From an uncultured Oscillospiraceae bacterium (GTDB lineage Bacteria > Bacillota > Clostridia > Oscillospirales > Acutalibacteraceae): a DNA stretch of 64,000 nucleotides. Shown here in pieces: positions 1 to 7,947 of this stretch (position 1 is the stretch's first letter; each line of letters opens with the position of its first letter). Below the pieces are notes generated by a model that saw nothing but the letters and a program-made list of their open reading frames with translations, was not told where the DNA came from and did not search any database. The stretch covers positions 5,205 to 69,204 of the forward strand of contig UQHH01000010.1 of the NCBI GenBank assembly GCA_900540865.1, in the 5' to 3' direction. The position numbers and the translations under genes were made by a program.

Positions 1-264
1 TATGGATTTTTTGAGGGCGTTTTCTTAAACCATGACAAGTTCCCGGAGTTAAACGACTGTATCGGACGGATTGCGTCGGAATACGGCGTTACAGACAGCG
101 CGGTCGCTGTCGCGTGGATTCTGCGCCATCCGGCGAACATGCAGGTGGTAACAGGCACGACGAACGCAAACCGCTTTATCGATATTTGCAAAGGCGCCGA
201 TATCACGCTCACCAGGGAGCAATGGTACGAAATTTACCGCGCCGCGGGCAATGTCCTTCCGTAA
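1..264 (+). CDS. Aldo/keto reductase, C-terminal part (cut by window edge)
   Basis: The reading frame is open from base 1 to a TAA at 262-264 and gives 87 residues. The translation carries the C-terminal signature of YdhF-type NADPH-dependent aldo/keto reductases: a helix reading VAVAWILRHPANMQVVTGT, which contacts the cofactor 2'-phosphate in this fold, then the short final helix LTREQWYEIYRAAG. The N-terminal barrel and the Asp-Tyr-Lys-His tetrad lie outside the window, so the substrate cannot be judged. A strong hairpin terminator follows directly. The family call is firm from these motifs; the function within the family is not. Confidence 0.85.
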   Translation, partial: YGFFEGVFLNHDKFPELNDCIGRIASEYGVTDSAVAVAWILRHPANMQVVTGTTNANRFIDICKGADITLTREQWYEIYRAAGNVLP

Positions 265-278
265 TGTAGATTTATTTG

Positions 279-314
279 AAAAAGCGTACAGGTTTCCCTG
301 TACGCTTTTATTTT
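279..314 (+). terminator. Rho-independent terminator after the aldo/keto reductase
   Basis: An inverted repeat AAAAGCGTACAGG-ttt-CCTGTACGCTTTT is followed by TATTTTTT. It lies 15 bases after the reductase stop codon. Confidence 0.85.
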
Positions 315-436
315 TTCGGTGTTGGATAAATGTTTACATTTCAGGAAAAGGCGCGTTAAAACAACCCAGTTGGTGAAAACCAAGCCACTCTCCTATTTTT
401 TTAACAAAGGAATGGGGAACAGAACCTCTCTATTGG

Positions 437-1435
437 TTAGCAGACATAAATAATCTGAGCCTGAGGAAGCTTTTCCTTTATCTGTTCGCGCAGCATCAGC
501 TCCGCCACCGCGCGCGGCTCGCTGCGGTAGGTGTATCGGCCCCGTCCGCGGCCCGTCATCAGCTGCGGGTCGTAAAGGTCGATGGCGTTTGGGAACGCCT
601 CGCTGTTGATGGCGCGGTGCACATAGCTGTAGGTCATGAAAATAATTTCAATAAACAAACGGCTTTTCGCCAAATTGGACAAACGGCTTTGCAGGGTATC
701 GAGCAGGCCGCTGTAAAGCGCTTCCCAGTCTTCTGTCAGGATTACCGGCGCGATTAATATTCCGCAGGGATAGCCCGCCTCGCACATTTGGTTGAGCGCG
801 TCGATGCGTTTTTCGAGCGGGGATGTGCCAAGCTCGATTCTCTGTATAATTTTCTCGGGGTTGACGCTCATACGGAATATTGTCTTACCGCGGTGGTCGA
901 GCGTTAAAAGCGGCTCAACCATATCAAATTTTGTCGGAAAGGTAATTTTTCCGCGCCCCTTTTCCGCAAATTCCGGAATCAGCCACTCAAGATTTCCTGT
1001 AATCGTATTTTCCAATAGCAGGTCGCTGTTGCTGCCGACCTCAAACACCTTTTCTTCTTCGCTTTTATACGAAAATTTAATTAGGCGCTCCAGCATCTGT
1101 TCGCGGTTTACAAAGAGGCGCAGGTACGCGCATTTGTTGTAATTGCACACCAAATAGCAATACAGGCACATAGCTGTGCATCCGCTGGATGTAAACGGTA
1201 CTAAATAGTCAGACACCTTAAAATTATCGGAATATTTATGCGTTTTTCGCGTGCCGATGATTAAAAAGCGTTTCATTTCAGGAAAATCGCTGTTCTTTTT
1301 CTTTGTCATTTCCTCAATCCGGTTATGGCTGTCAATCGGAAGCCAGGGTAAATCTTTATATTTTTCCCGCAGCATTTTACCAAGCGGGTATTCCAGGCTC
1401 TGCGGCTCATAGTAAACGGCTGTAAACTGTTGCAA
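437..1435 (-). CDS. SplB-like radical SAM protein (spore photoproduct lyase family)
   Basis: The protein has the spore photoproduct lyase layout: an N-terminal EPQSLEYPLG segment, then a CxxxCxxC radical-SAM cluster (GCTAMCLYCY, Cys at about 86, 90 and 93) followed by the family's YLR-FVN motif. Spore photoproduct lyase uses SAM to repair thymine dimers in germinating spores. I start it at a TTG (1435) because GGAGG lies eight bases upstream and a sigma-G-like -10 box ends only about 20 bases upstream; an ATG at 1450 is the alternative and adds five residues. Odd point: where B. subtilis SplB has the H-donor Cys141 (FEASCTSD), this protein reads FEVGSNSD, so the catalytic cysteine seems to be serine. 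It may be a paralogue with another substrate rather than a working lyase. The window shows no second copy. Confidence 0.8.
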   Translation of the reverse strand: MQQFTAVYYEPQSLEYPLGKMLREKYKDLPWLPIDSHNRIEEMTKKKNSDFPEMKRFLIIGTRKTHKYSDNFKVSDYLVPFTSSGCTAMCLYCYLVCNYNKCAYLRLFVNREQMLERLIKFSYKSEEEKVFEVGSNSDLLLENTITGNLEWLIPEFAEKGRGKITFPTKFDMVEPLLTLDHRGKTIFRMSVNPEKIIQRIELGTSPLEKRIDALNQMCEAGYPCGILIAPVILTEDWEALYSGLLDTLQSRLSNLAKSRLFIEIIFMTYSYVHRAINSEAFPNAIDLYDPQLMTGRGRGRYTYRSEPRAVAELMLREQIKEKLPQAQIIYVC

Positions 1436-1454
1436 AATAATCGCCTCCATACTT

Positions 1455-1461
1455 TAGTATG
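1455..1461 (-). promoter_or_regulatory. Sigma-G/F-type -10 box of the splB-like gene
   Basis: The minus strand reads CATACTA, the -10 consensus of forespore sigma factors, about 20 bases before the TTG start. No convincing -35 (TGNATA) is seen at 16-18 bp, so this is suggestive only. It fits the expected forespore expression of SplB proteins. Confidence 0.4.
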
Positions 1462-1569
1462 GTCGCACAAGGGTGAAGTAACGGAGTGATTTCCTGTTAA
1501 TATTTCCAAATTTTAAATTTTATCATGCCCTATTGGAATGGCGGCAATATGAATTATCGTCACGGATGA

Positions 1570-1598
1570 TTGAAGAATCGGGCTGCTTATGTTATACT
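1570..1598 (+). promoter_or_regulatory. Sigma-A-type promoter of the GT-C-like membrane protein
   Basis: TTGAAG, a 17-base spacer and TATACT, about 110 bases before the ATG at 1708. Confidence 0.5.
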
Positions 1599-1707
1599 AA
1601 ATTTAAAATATCTGCGAATGACGAGAAACCTGTACACACGCCCATCCGTTTTTTAGTTAGAGCTACGGTCGTTAGAATACAAACCGGGTAAACAGAAAGG
1701 GGTAATT

Positions 1708-3438
1708 ATGGAAAAATCAAAACTTCAAGCACGTTTACGCAGCGGACCTTATTTCAGGTATGACGTTTTATTCATCCTGCTTATTCTCTGCGGAATCGGG
1801 CTGTATATCTACAGGCTGCCTTATGGTATGGCCGATGTTGATGAAACCTTTTATCTTTCAATTCCGTACCGTCTTTGCCAGGGCGACGCACTAATCGTAG
1901 ATGAGTGGCATGTCAGCCAGCTTGCCGGCTTCCTGTTTTATCCAATCATGTGGATATATTTGAAAATTGTAGGCTCTACTGAGGGAATTGTTCTAGCCTT
2001 CCGCTGCATATATGTGGTGTTCCAGTTATTGGCGGCAACCGGGGTTTATTGTATCCTGCGCCGCTTCCGCCTTGCGGCGGTCGGCGCCGCCGTTCTATTT
2101 TTTATTTTTTCCCCGTTCGATATTATGGCGTTGAGCTACAACAGCATGGGTCTGGCGTTTACCGTACTTTTCAGCCTGCTGCTCTTCGCGGCCCGTCGTC
2201 CGAACGCTTTTACATACGTGCTTGCAGGTATCTGCTGTGCCTGCTCTGTATTATGTAACCCTTATTTTGCTGTACTATACATACTCTATTTACTGTCGTG
2301 CTGCGCTTCCTTCTTTATCCAGCGCAGGCGAGGTCGTGAAATCCCGCCATATTTTCGTTTGAAAAGCGCGTTATGGATGACTGCCGGGGCGGCTGTGATT
2401 GCGCTGTTGTTTCTCATCCTGCTGTTTTCACGCGCTTCGCTTTCAGAGGTACTTCAAAACCTGCCCCACGTGCTCTCTGACCCCGCGCACCCCGCAAAGA
2501 CCTTCAATATGATAGTCGGACCGATTGAAACGTTCATTGCGCAATACAAGGGCTTTACCTTTCCGGCAGCATCTCTGCTGTTGCTTGCCTGTATCGACAA
2601 AAATGAGAAACGCTGCGGCGCATACCTGCTTGCGACTATCCTGCTTTCTATGGGCGCCACAATTTACTTTGCTCTTTATCAAACGGCAGGCCTGGGAATG
2701 AATGCGGTCATGCTGCCTCTTTCGGCCATCGGCCTTTGCGCCTATGCGTCTACGCCCAGGGAACACAGAAAACCGATGATGCTGCTTGGCTGGCTTGTTG
2801 GCGCATTATACGCAGTATGCATGGTACTGTCCTCCAACCAATACATGTATGTCGTGTCTAACGCGCTTGTCGTCTCTGATATATTTACCTTACTGATGTT
2901 GAGCCAGTACTGCAGGCATAATGCCCTGCTGAAATCACCGGCAATCAAAATGGTTCCGCTTCTTGCCGTCCTCGTTTTACAGCTAGGCGCGCAGACTTAT
3001 GTAAAGACAAACCACGTGTTCTGGGACCAGCCGGTTGCCCAGTTGACAAGCACAGTGCCTTCCGGCCCTGTAAAGGGAATTCGTACTACAAAGGAAAAAA
3101 GCGTTACGCATATGAACAGGTTATCCGACCTGAAGCTTTATTTCTCCGGCGCGGAAGGTGAGCTTGTCCATTTCTTCCGTAATATGCCCTATGCTTATCT
3201 TTATACCGGTACTAGGCTTGGCACTTTTTCTGCGTGGGGCGGCGATAACCGCACCCTGACCAGCCAAAAGCTTGAGGAATATTACGCGCTTCATCCCGAT
3301 AAAATTCCGGAAAGAATTTACGTCGACGCATTGGTCGCGGCAAAATCGGCACCCGATGTCTGGCAAAGCTATGCGCAGACACACGGCTATACTTTGAAGG
3401 CGCTCCCTTCCGGAGCACTGCTCTATACAAAAATATAA
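1708..3438 (+). CDS. Polytopic membrane protein, GT-C glycosyltransferase-like
   Basis: This 576-residue protein starts with ATG after AGAAAGGGG. It has a first transmembrane helix at about residues 19-38, then a large loop with DVDETFY at about 44-50, and roughly ten more hydrophobic segments up to about residue 430. The last 130 residues look soluble. An acidic motif in the first outer loop followed by a many-helix bundle is the design of GT-C enzymes (PMT/ArnT/EpsG type) that use polyprenyl-phosphate sugars; the Asp/Glu would be catalytic. I cannot name the sugar or acceptor. It stands alone between its own promoter and terminator, with potABCD facing it. The membrane topology is seen; the enzyme class is inference. 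Confidence 0.6.
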   Translation: MEKSKLQARLRSGPYFRYDVLFILLILCGIGLYIYRLPYGMADVDETFYLSIPYRLCQGDALIVDEWHVSQLAGFLFYPIMWIYLKIVGSTEGIVLAFRCIYVVFQLLAATGVYCILRRFRLAAVGAAVLFFIFSPFDIMALSYNSMGLAFTVLFSLLLFAARRPNAFTYVLAGICCACSVLCNPYFAVLYILYLLSCCASFFIQRRRGREIPPYFRLKSALWMTAGAAVIALLFLILLFSRASLSEVLQNLPHVLSDPAHPAKTFNMIVGPIETFIAQYKGFTFPAASLLLLACIDKNEKRCGAYLLATILLSMGATIYFALYQTAGLGMNAVMLPLSAIGLCAYASTPREHRKPMMLLGWLVGALYAVCMVLSSNQYMYVVSNALVVSDIFTLLMLSQYCRHNALLKSPAIKMVPLLAVLVLQLGAQTYVKTNHVFWDQPVAQLTSTVPSGPVKGIRTTKEKSVTHMNRLSDLKLYFSGAEGELVHFFRNMPYAYLYTGTRLGTFSAWGGDNRTLTSQKLEEYYALHPDKIPERIYVDALVAAKSAPDVWQSYAQTHGYTLKALPSGALLYTKI

Positions 3439-3454
3439 AATTCACATATAAGTG

Positions 3455-3493
3455 AAGCCCCGGTGCCAGCCTTATGGCGTCCGGGGCTTTTCG
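3455..3493 (+). terminator. Rho-independent terminator after the GT-C-like gene
   Basis: AAGCCCCGG ... CCGGGGCTT arms with a 17-base loop and a T run, 16 bases after the stop codon. Confidence 0.8.
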
Positions 3494-3504
3494 AATATGA
3501 ACAC

Positions 3505-3536
3505 GAAAAAAATGAGGTGACAAGCCACCCCATTTT
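3505..3536 (-). terminator. Terminator of the potABCD operon
   Basis: On the minus strand AATGGGGTGG-cttgt-CACCTCATT is followed by TTTTT, just after the potD stop. It abuts the terminator of the convergent gene. Confidence 0.75.
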
Positions 3537-3546
3537 CTCTATTATT

Positions 3547-4614
3547 TTAAGCCTGTACCTGCAAAAATTGTTCCTGTAAATAGTTGTATACGTCGTCCGG
3601 CAGGTTTGAGAAGAAGTAGCATTTGTCGAGGTACTCCTTGGGCGGATAGGCAAGCTCGTTGTTCCTTACCTCTTCATCCATCAAATCATAGGCCGCCTGG
3701 TTCGGTGTGGAATAGCCGATATACTCGGAATTCGCCTTGCCGACCTCCGGCTCCAGCATAAAGTTGATAAACTTTTCAGCAAGCGCCTTGTTTTTGCTCG
3801 TCTTCGGGATGCACATCGAATCGACGAACAGGTTAGAGCCTTCCTCCGGCAGCACGTAATCAAGATTTTCATTGTTGCTCATCATGGTTACAATATCCCC
3901 GGCGTAATACGGCGCGAGCGCCGCCTGGTCGCCCTCCATTTCGGTAAAGACCTGGTCCATCACGTACTTTTTGAGCAACGGCTTCTGCTCACGCAGATAA
4001 TCGGCCGCCGTGTCGACGTCCTCCTTTGTCACGACGCCGGGGTCGATTCCCTTGAGCTTCATGGCAATTCCCATCGCGTCGCGGGAGTTATTGAACATCA
4101 GAATCTGGCCCTTGTATTCTTTGTCCCACAGGACGTCGAAGCTCTTCGGCTTCTCCTTTACCATTTCCTTGTTATAGACGAGCGCGACTACGCCCCAGGT
4201 GTACGGTACGCTGTACTTGTTTTCCTTGTCAAAATCAAGGTTTTTGTACTGCTCCATGACGTTTTTGTAGTTCGGGATATTGTTAAAATCGAGCGGCAGC
4301 AGCATATCCTCCGCGATAAGCTTGCCAATCATGTAATCGGACGGGATGATTACATCGTACGCGGAGCCGCTGTTTTTCAGGATGTTGTACATTTCCTCGT
4401 TCGTCTCGTAATTGGTATAGTTGACCTTAATGCCCGTCTGCTTTTCAAATTCCGCGATAACGTCCATCGAGCCGTCCTCGCCGTTGCTGATGTTCTCGCC
4501 CCAGTTATAGACGTTGATTTCCCCGGCGGATTCACCGGAGCCGCAGGACGCAAGCGTAAGCATACAGGCGCCGGTGAGCAGTACGCACAGCGCAAGGCAA
4601 AGTAATTTTTTCAT
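3547..4614 (-). CDS. potD: Spermidine/putrescine ABC transporter, substrate-binding lipoprotein
   Basis: PotD captures polyamines outside the membrane and hands them to PotBC. The 355-residue protein begins with a lipoprotein signal peptide ending in LASC (Cys24), then the family hallmark INVYNWGENIS at the start of the mature protein. Further conserved blocks are DVIIPSDYMI, the VPYTWG segment and the C-terminal YIGYSTPNQAA stretch. Length is normal for the family. It is the last gene of potABCD on the minus strand, 49 bases after potC, and is preceded by an AGGGAGG ribosome site. A terminator follows the stop. The choice of spermidine, putrescine or both cannot be read from the sequence. 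Confidence 0.95.
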   Translation of the reverse strand: MKKLLCLALCVLLTGACMLTLASCGSGESAGEINVYNWGENISNGEDGSMDVIAEFEKQTGIKVNYTNYETNEEMYNILKNSGSAYDVIIPSDYMIGKLIAEDMLLPLDFNNIPNYKNVMEQYKNLDFDKENKYSVPYTWGVVALVYNKEMVKEKPKSFDVLWDKEYKGQILMFNNSRDAMGIAMKLKGIDPGVVTKEDVDTAADYLREQKPLLKKYVMDQVFTEMEGDQAALAPYYAGDIVTMMSNNENLDYVLPEEGSNLFVDSMCIPKTSKNKALAEKFINFMLEPEVGKANSEYIGYSTPNQAAYDLMDEEVRNNELAYPPKEYLDKCYFFSNLPDDVYNYLQEQFLQVQA

Positions 4615-4663
4615 GTTTTAGTTCCTCCCTCTTGTTTTTGGTTTATAAATTCACGCAAACACT

Positions 4664-5461
4664 TTAACGCGGCGCAGCCGCCTGTTTTTCGGCGCGCCTG
4701 TCGCGGACGTTCACGATGATTAATATCGTCAGGGTAATGACGAACAGAAGGGTGGAAAGCGCGTTGATGGTCGGAGAAACCCTCCTTCTGAGCATGGTAT
4801 ATATCTCGATAGGCAGCGTCTGGAACTGCGCGCCCCTGGTAAAATACGTAATGACGAAATCGTCCAGCGAATACGTAAAGGACATCAACAGCCCCGACAG
4901 CACGCCCGGCAGGATTTCCGGCATGACCGCCTTAAAAAACGCCTGGCGCTGGTTGCAGCCCAAATCGAGCGCCGCCTCATACACGTTTTTGTCCATCTGC
5001 CGCAGCTTTGGCATCACGTTTAAAATGACATACGGCGTACAAAAGCCAATATGCGCAATCAGCACCGTCCCAAAGCCCATTTCAAAGCCCAAAAGGCCGC
5101 CAGCGAACGCGAACAGCAGCATAAACGAAACGCCCGTGACGATTTCCGGGTTGATAATCGGGAAGTTCGACACATTGGTCAAAAGCGTTCTTTTAATGCC
5201 CTTATAATTATAAAGGCCGATGGCCGCCGCCGTGCCGAGCACCGTCGCAATAAGGGACGCGAGCACCGCGATAATCAGCGTATTGTATAGGGACGACATA
5301 ATGGCGGAGCTATTGAAAAGCTCTGCGTACCATTTGAACGTGAAGCCCTTCCAAACCGAGGTTTTTCCGTCGTTGAAGGAATAAAGGATAAGCACAAAAA
5401 TCGGCAGGTAGAGGAAGAGCATGACAAGCCCCACATAGATTTTTGAGGAAAGCTTCTTCAT
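4664..5461 (-). CDS. potC: Spermidine/putrescine ABC transporter permease
   Basis: This 265-residue inner-membrane permease has about six hydrophobic helices and the EAA loop that docks onto the ATPase (YEAALDLGCNQRQAFFKAVMP, about residues 160-180). The SLDDFVITYFTRG segment after the EAA loop is typical of PotC. It overlaps potB by four bases (ATGA), as expected for translational coupling of the two permeases that form the heterodimeric channel. Confidence 0.95.
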   Translation of the reverse strand: MKKLSSKIYVGLVMLFLYLPIFVLILYSFNDGKTSVWKGFTFKWYAELFNSSAIMSSLYNTLIIAVLASLIATVLGTAAAIGLYNYKGIKRTLLTNVSNFPIINPEIVTGVSFMLLFAFAGGLLGFEMGFGTVLIAHIGFCTPYVILNVMPKLRQMDKNVYEAALDLGCNQRQAFFKAVMPEILPGVLSGLLMSFTYSLDDFVITYFTRGAQFQTLPIEIYTMLRRRVSPTINALSTLLFVITLTILIIVNVRDRRAEKQAAAPR

Positions 5462-6249
5462 ACGACCACCTCCTCGTCCCCGAAGCGGTTCATCACAATC
5501 AGGAATATCAGAATAATGACCATCAGCGACAGCGACAGCGCCGAGCCGACGTTCTTGTCGCGCTGAAAGATATTTTCAATCACGTCGCCAATGAGCTTGT
5601 CGTTCGTGCCCCCCAGGTACTGGGACACCAAAAACGTACTGGCCGCCGGTACGAATACCATCGTGATGCCGGAGATGATGCCCGGCACGGAAAGCGGGAA
5701 CACGACCTTGCCGAACACGCGCACGCTGTTCGAGCCCAGGTCCTGCGCCGCTTCAATCAGGCTATTGTCGATTTTTGTCATGACCGTGTAAATCGGCAGG
5801 ACCATAAACGGCAGAAAGTTATAAACCATGCCCAAAACGACCGCGCCGCTGTTGCCCAAAAGCGCAACGTCAAGCCCCAGAAGCTTTACCCCCAGGTCGA
5901 TTAAGCCGTCGTTTTGCAAAAGGAGTACCCACGCGTAAATACGCAGGATAAAGTTCATCCACATCGGCAGCATCAAAAGCATGACGAGCACCTTCTGCGA
6001 GCTTTTGCGCGCCCGCGCCGTAATAAAGGCGAGCGGATACGCAATGAGAAGGCAAATCACGGTGGAAAGCAGCGCAATCCACAGCGAGCGGATGAATACG
6101 TCGGAATAATAAAGGCTGTCTATAAAGGGCTTTAAAGACACGCTGCCGCTGCTGTCGGTAAACGCGTAATAGACGACCATTCCAAGCGGGATAATCGTAA
6201 AAACGAGCATCCACAGAAGATAAGGGTAAGATGGCGCTTTTGATTTCAC
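5458..6249 (-). CDS. potB: Spermidine/putrescine ABC transporter permease
   Basis: The second permease (263 residues) has an N-terminal helix at about 10-30 and an EAA loop reading IEAAQDLGSNSVRVFGKV. The following segment, FVPAASTFLVSQYLGG, resembles the PotB 'FxPxxGxFxxP' region. It overlaps potA upstream by four bases and potC downstream by four, so the three genes are tightly coupled. Topology and order identify it as PotB rather than a general type I permease. Confidence 0.95.
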   Translation of the reverse strand: MKSKAPSYPYLLWMLVFTIIPLGMVVYYAFTDSSGSVSLKPFIDSLYYSDVFIRSLWIALLSTVICLLIAYPLAFITARARKSSQKVLVMLLMLPMWMNFILRIYAWVLLLQNDGLIDLGVKLLGLDVALLGNSGAVVLGMVYNFLPFMVLPIYTVMTKIDNSLIEAAQDLGSNSVRVFGKVVFPLSVPGIISGITMVFVPAASTFLVSQYLGGTNDKLIGDVIENIFQRDKNVGSALSLSLMVIILIFLIVMNRFGDEEVVV

Positions 6250-7661
6250 TGCAAAGCCACCTGCCCTTCCGCGGCAATTTCGGTGAACACCGCCTTATCG
6301 AACCGGAAGCTCAGCTGCACGTACGTTGCAATCTGCTCGTCAAAATCGCTGCTCATCAGCCATTTATGCGCGTCGGTTTCCACAATAATTTCGTTATGCT
6401 CGCCCTTCCAGATGACGGACTCGATATAGCCTTCCAAATCGCCCGTTCCGTCGCCCGCGATATACACGCCGTCGGGCGGCAGGACGATATGCAGCTTTGC
6501 AGCCTGGGGATAGCAGCGTCCCTTGACCGCAACGCTTTTCCCCTCTATCTCGATTTCCATGCTGTTTTCTTCTTCATTTGAGGACACAACCACCGCGTCG
6601 AACTCGTTGTTCGTGGTTGGGAACAGCTTATCCATAATATGAATATTGTCGGGCACGACCTCAATGCCGATTTCCGTACCCGGCTCTACGCTTTTGGTGT
6701 TGTGAATCAGCCACATGCAGCCGTTGACCGAAACGGACATCTCATAATGTACGCCCTTGAAGACCGTGTCCGTGACCGTACCGGAAAGCCTTGCGCCCTG
6801 CGGCTTTACAATCTCGACGTCCTCCGGGCGGATGACCACGTCGACCGGCCTGTTCTTGCCAAAGCCCTTGTCAACACACGGGAACTCCGCGCCGCCGATT
6901 TTCACGCGGCGGTCCTCAAGCATCACGCCGTTTAATATATTCGCCTCTCCGATAAAATCCGCGACAAAGGCGTTCGCCGGCTCGTTATAAATATCGATAG
7001 GCGCGCCGATTTGCTCAATCTTGCCGTTGTTCATTACAACGACGGTGTCGGACATCGTCAGCGCTTCCTCCTGGTCGTGCGTCACGTAAACAAACGTCGT
7101 CTGCAGCTTCTGCTGCAAATTTTTCAGCTCAAGCTGCATGTCCTTCCTAAGCTTTAAATCGAGCGCGCCGAGCGGTTCGTCGAGCAGGAGCACCTGCGGC
7201 TCGCACACGAGCGCGCGCGCAATCGCAACGCGCTGCTGCTGCCCGCCGGAAAGCTTGCTGACAGGCCGTTTTTCGTAGCCCTTCAAATCGACGGTCGCAA
7301 GCATCTGCCTGACCTTCTTTTTTATTTCAGCCTCCGGCACCTTTTTAATCCGCAGGCCGAACGCCACGTTTTCAAATACGTTCAGATGGGGAAACAGCGC
7401 GTATTTCTGAAATACCGTGTTGACGTTGCGTTTATGCGGAGGCACCTGGTTCATGCGTTTGCCGTCAAAGTAAATTTCGCCCCGGTTCGGCTCCAGAAAC
7501 CCTCCGATCAGGCGCAGCGTCGTCGTCTTGCCGCAGCCGCTCGGCCCGAGCAGCGTGACAAATTCCTTGTCCCTGATGTCAAGGTCGATTCCGTTTAAGA
7601 TGACCTCGCCGTCAAATTCCACGTAAATATCCTTTAAGGATACGACAGTATTCTGGCTCAA
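6246..7661 (-). CDS. potA: Spermidine/putrescine ABC transporter ATPase with extra C-terminal domain
   Basis: PotA powers polyamine import. It shows Walker A GPSGCGKTT, the ABC signature LSGGQQQRVAIARAL and Walker B VLLLDEPLGALD, then a TOBE domain. I choose the TTG at 7661 (protein MSQNTVVSLKD...) because a GGGGGTGGGGA ribosome site sits just before it; the longer reading from 7679 would translate that site. At about 471 residues it is roughly 100 longer than usual PotA. The extra part (from about residue 360) again looks like a beta-rich TOBE/OB module, ending in FTEIAAEGQVALQ. First gene of potABCD. Confidence 0.93.
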   Translation of the reverse strand: MSQNTVVSLKDIYVEFDGEVILNGIDLDIRDKEFVTLLGPSGCGKTTTLRLIGGFLEPNRGEIYFDGKRMNQVPPHKRNVNTVFQKYALFPHLNVFENVAFGLRIKKVPEAEIKKKVRQMLATVDLKGYEKRPVSKLSGGQQQRVAIARALVCEPQVLLLDEPLGALDLKLRKDMQLELKNLQQKLQTTFVYVTHDQEEALTMSDTVVVMNNGKIEQIGAPIDIYNEPANAFVADFIGEANILNGVMLEDRRVKIGGAEFPCVDKGFGKNRPVDVVIRPEDVEIVKPQGARLSGTVTDTVFKGVHYEMSVSVNGCMWLIHNTKSVEPGTEIGIEVVPDNIHIMDKLFPTTNNEFDAVVVSSNEEENSMEIEIEGKSVAVKGRCYPQAAKLHIVLPPDGVYIAGDGTGDLEGYIESVIWKGEHNEIIVETDAHKWLMSSDFDEQIATYVQLSFRFDKAVFTEIAAEGQVALQ

Positions 7662-7739
7662 ATCCCCACCCCCAAACAAAAATAAAAAGAATTTGCGTTC
7701 CCTTGCGCGTTACGCGTAAAGGAATCGCTCCAAGGTAAA

Positions 7740-7768
7740 AGTATATGAACATTTTGTCAATTTGTCAA
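7740..7768 (-). promoter_or_regulatory. Sigma-A promoter of potABCD
   Basis: Minus strand TTGACA, 17 bases, TATACT; the -10 lies about 80 bases before the potA start. A second TTGACA overlaps the spacer, giving a direct repeat ATTGACAAATTGACAAA that could be a regulator site. Confidence 0.75.
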
Positions 7769-7882
7769 TCCAAAAAAACAAAATAGTTTTTGTGAAAAAA
7801 CCGCGTGAGGTTGGGAAGAATCCCGGTTTGCCCGAAAAGGGACAACTTGTACAAAGGAATTGTAAAATCTGAGATTTTTTCA

Positions 7883-7911
7883 TTGCGATTTTTGTGAAAA
7901 TATCGTATGAT
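7883..7911 (+). promoter_or_regulatory. Sigma-A-type promoter of the M14 carboxypeptidase gene
   Basis: TTGCGA, 17 bases, TATGAT, 36 bases before the ATG at 7948, which has a GAGGTGAGGAGGA ribosome site. Confidence 0.6.
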
Positions 7912-7947
7912 TGTTTTGGAAGATATATGAGGTGAGGAGGAAGCATT

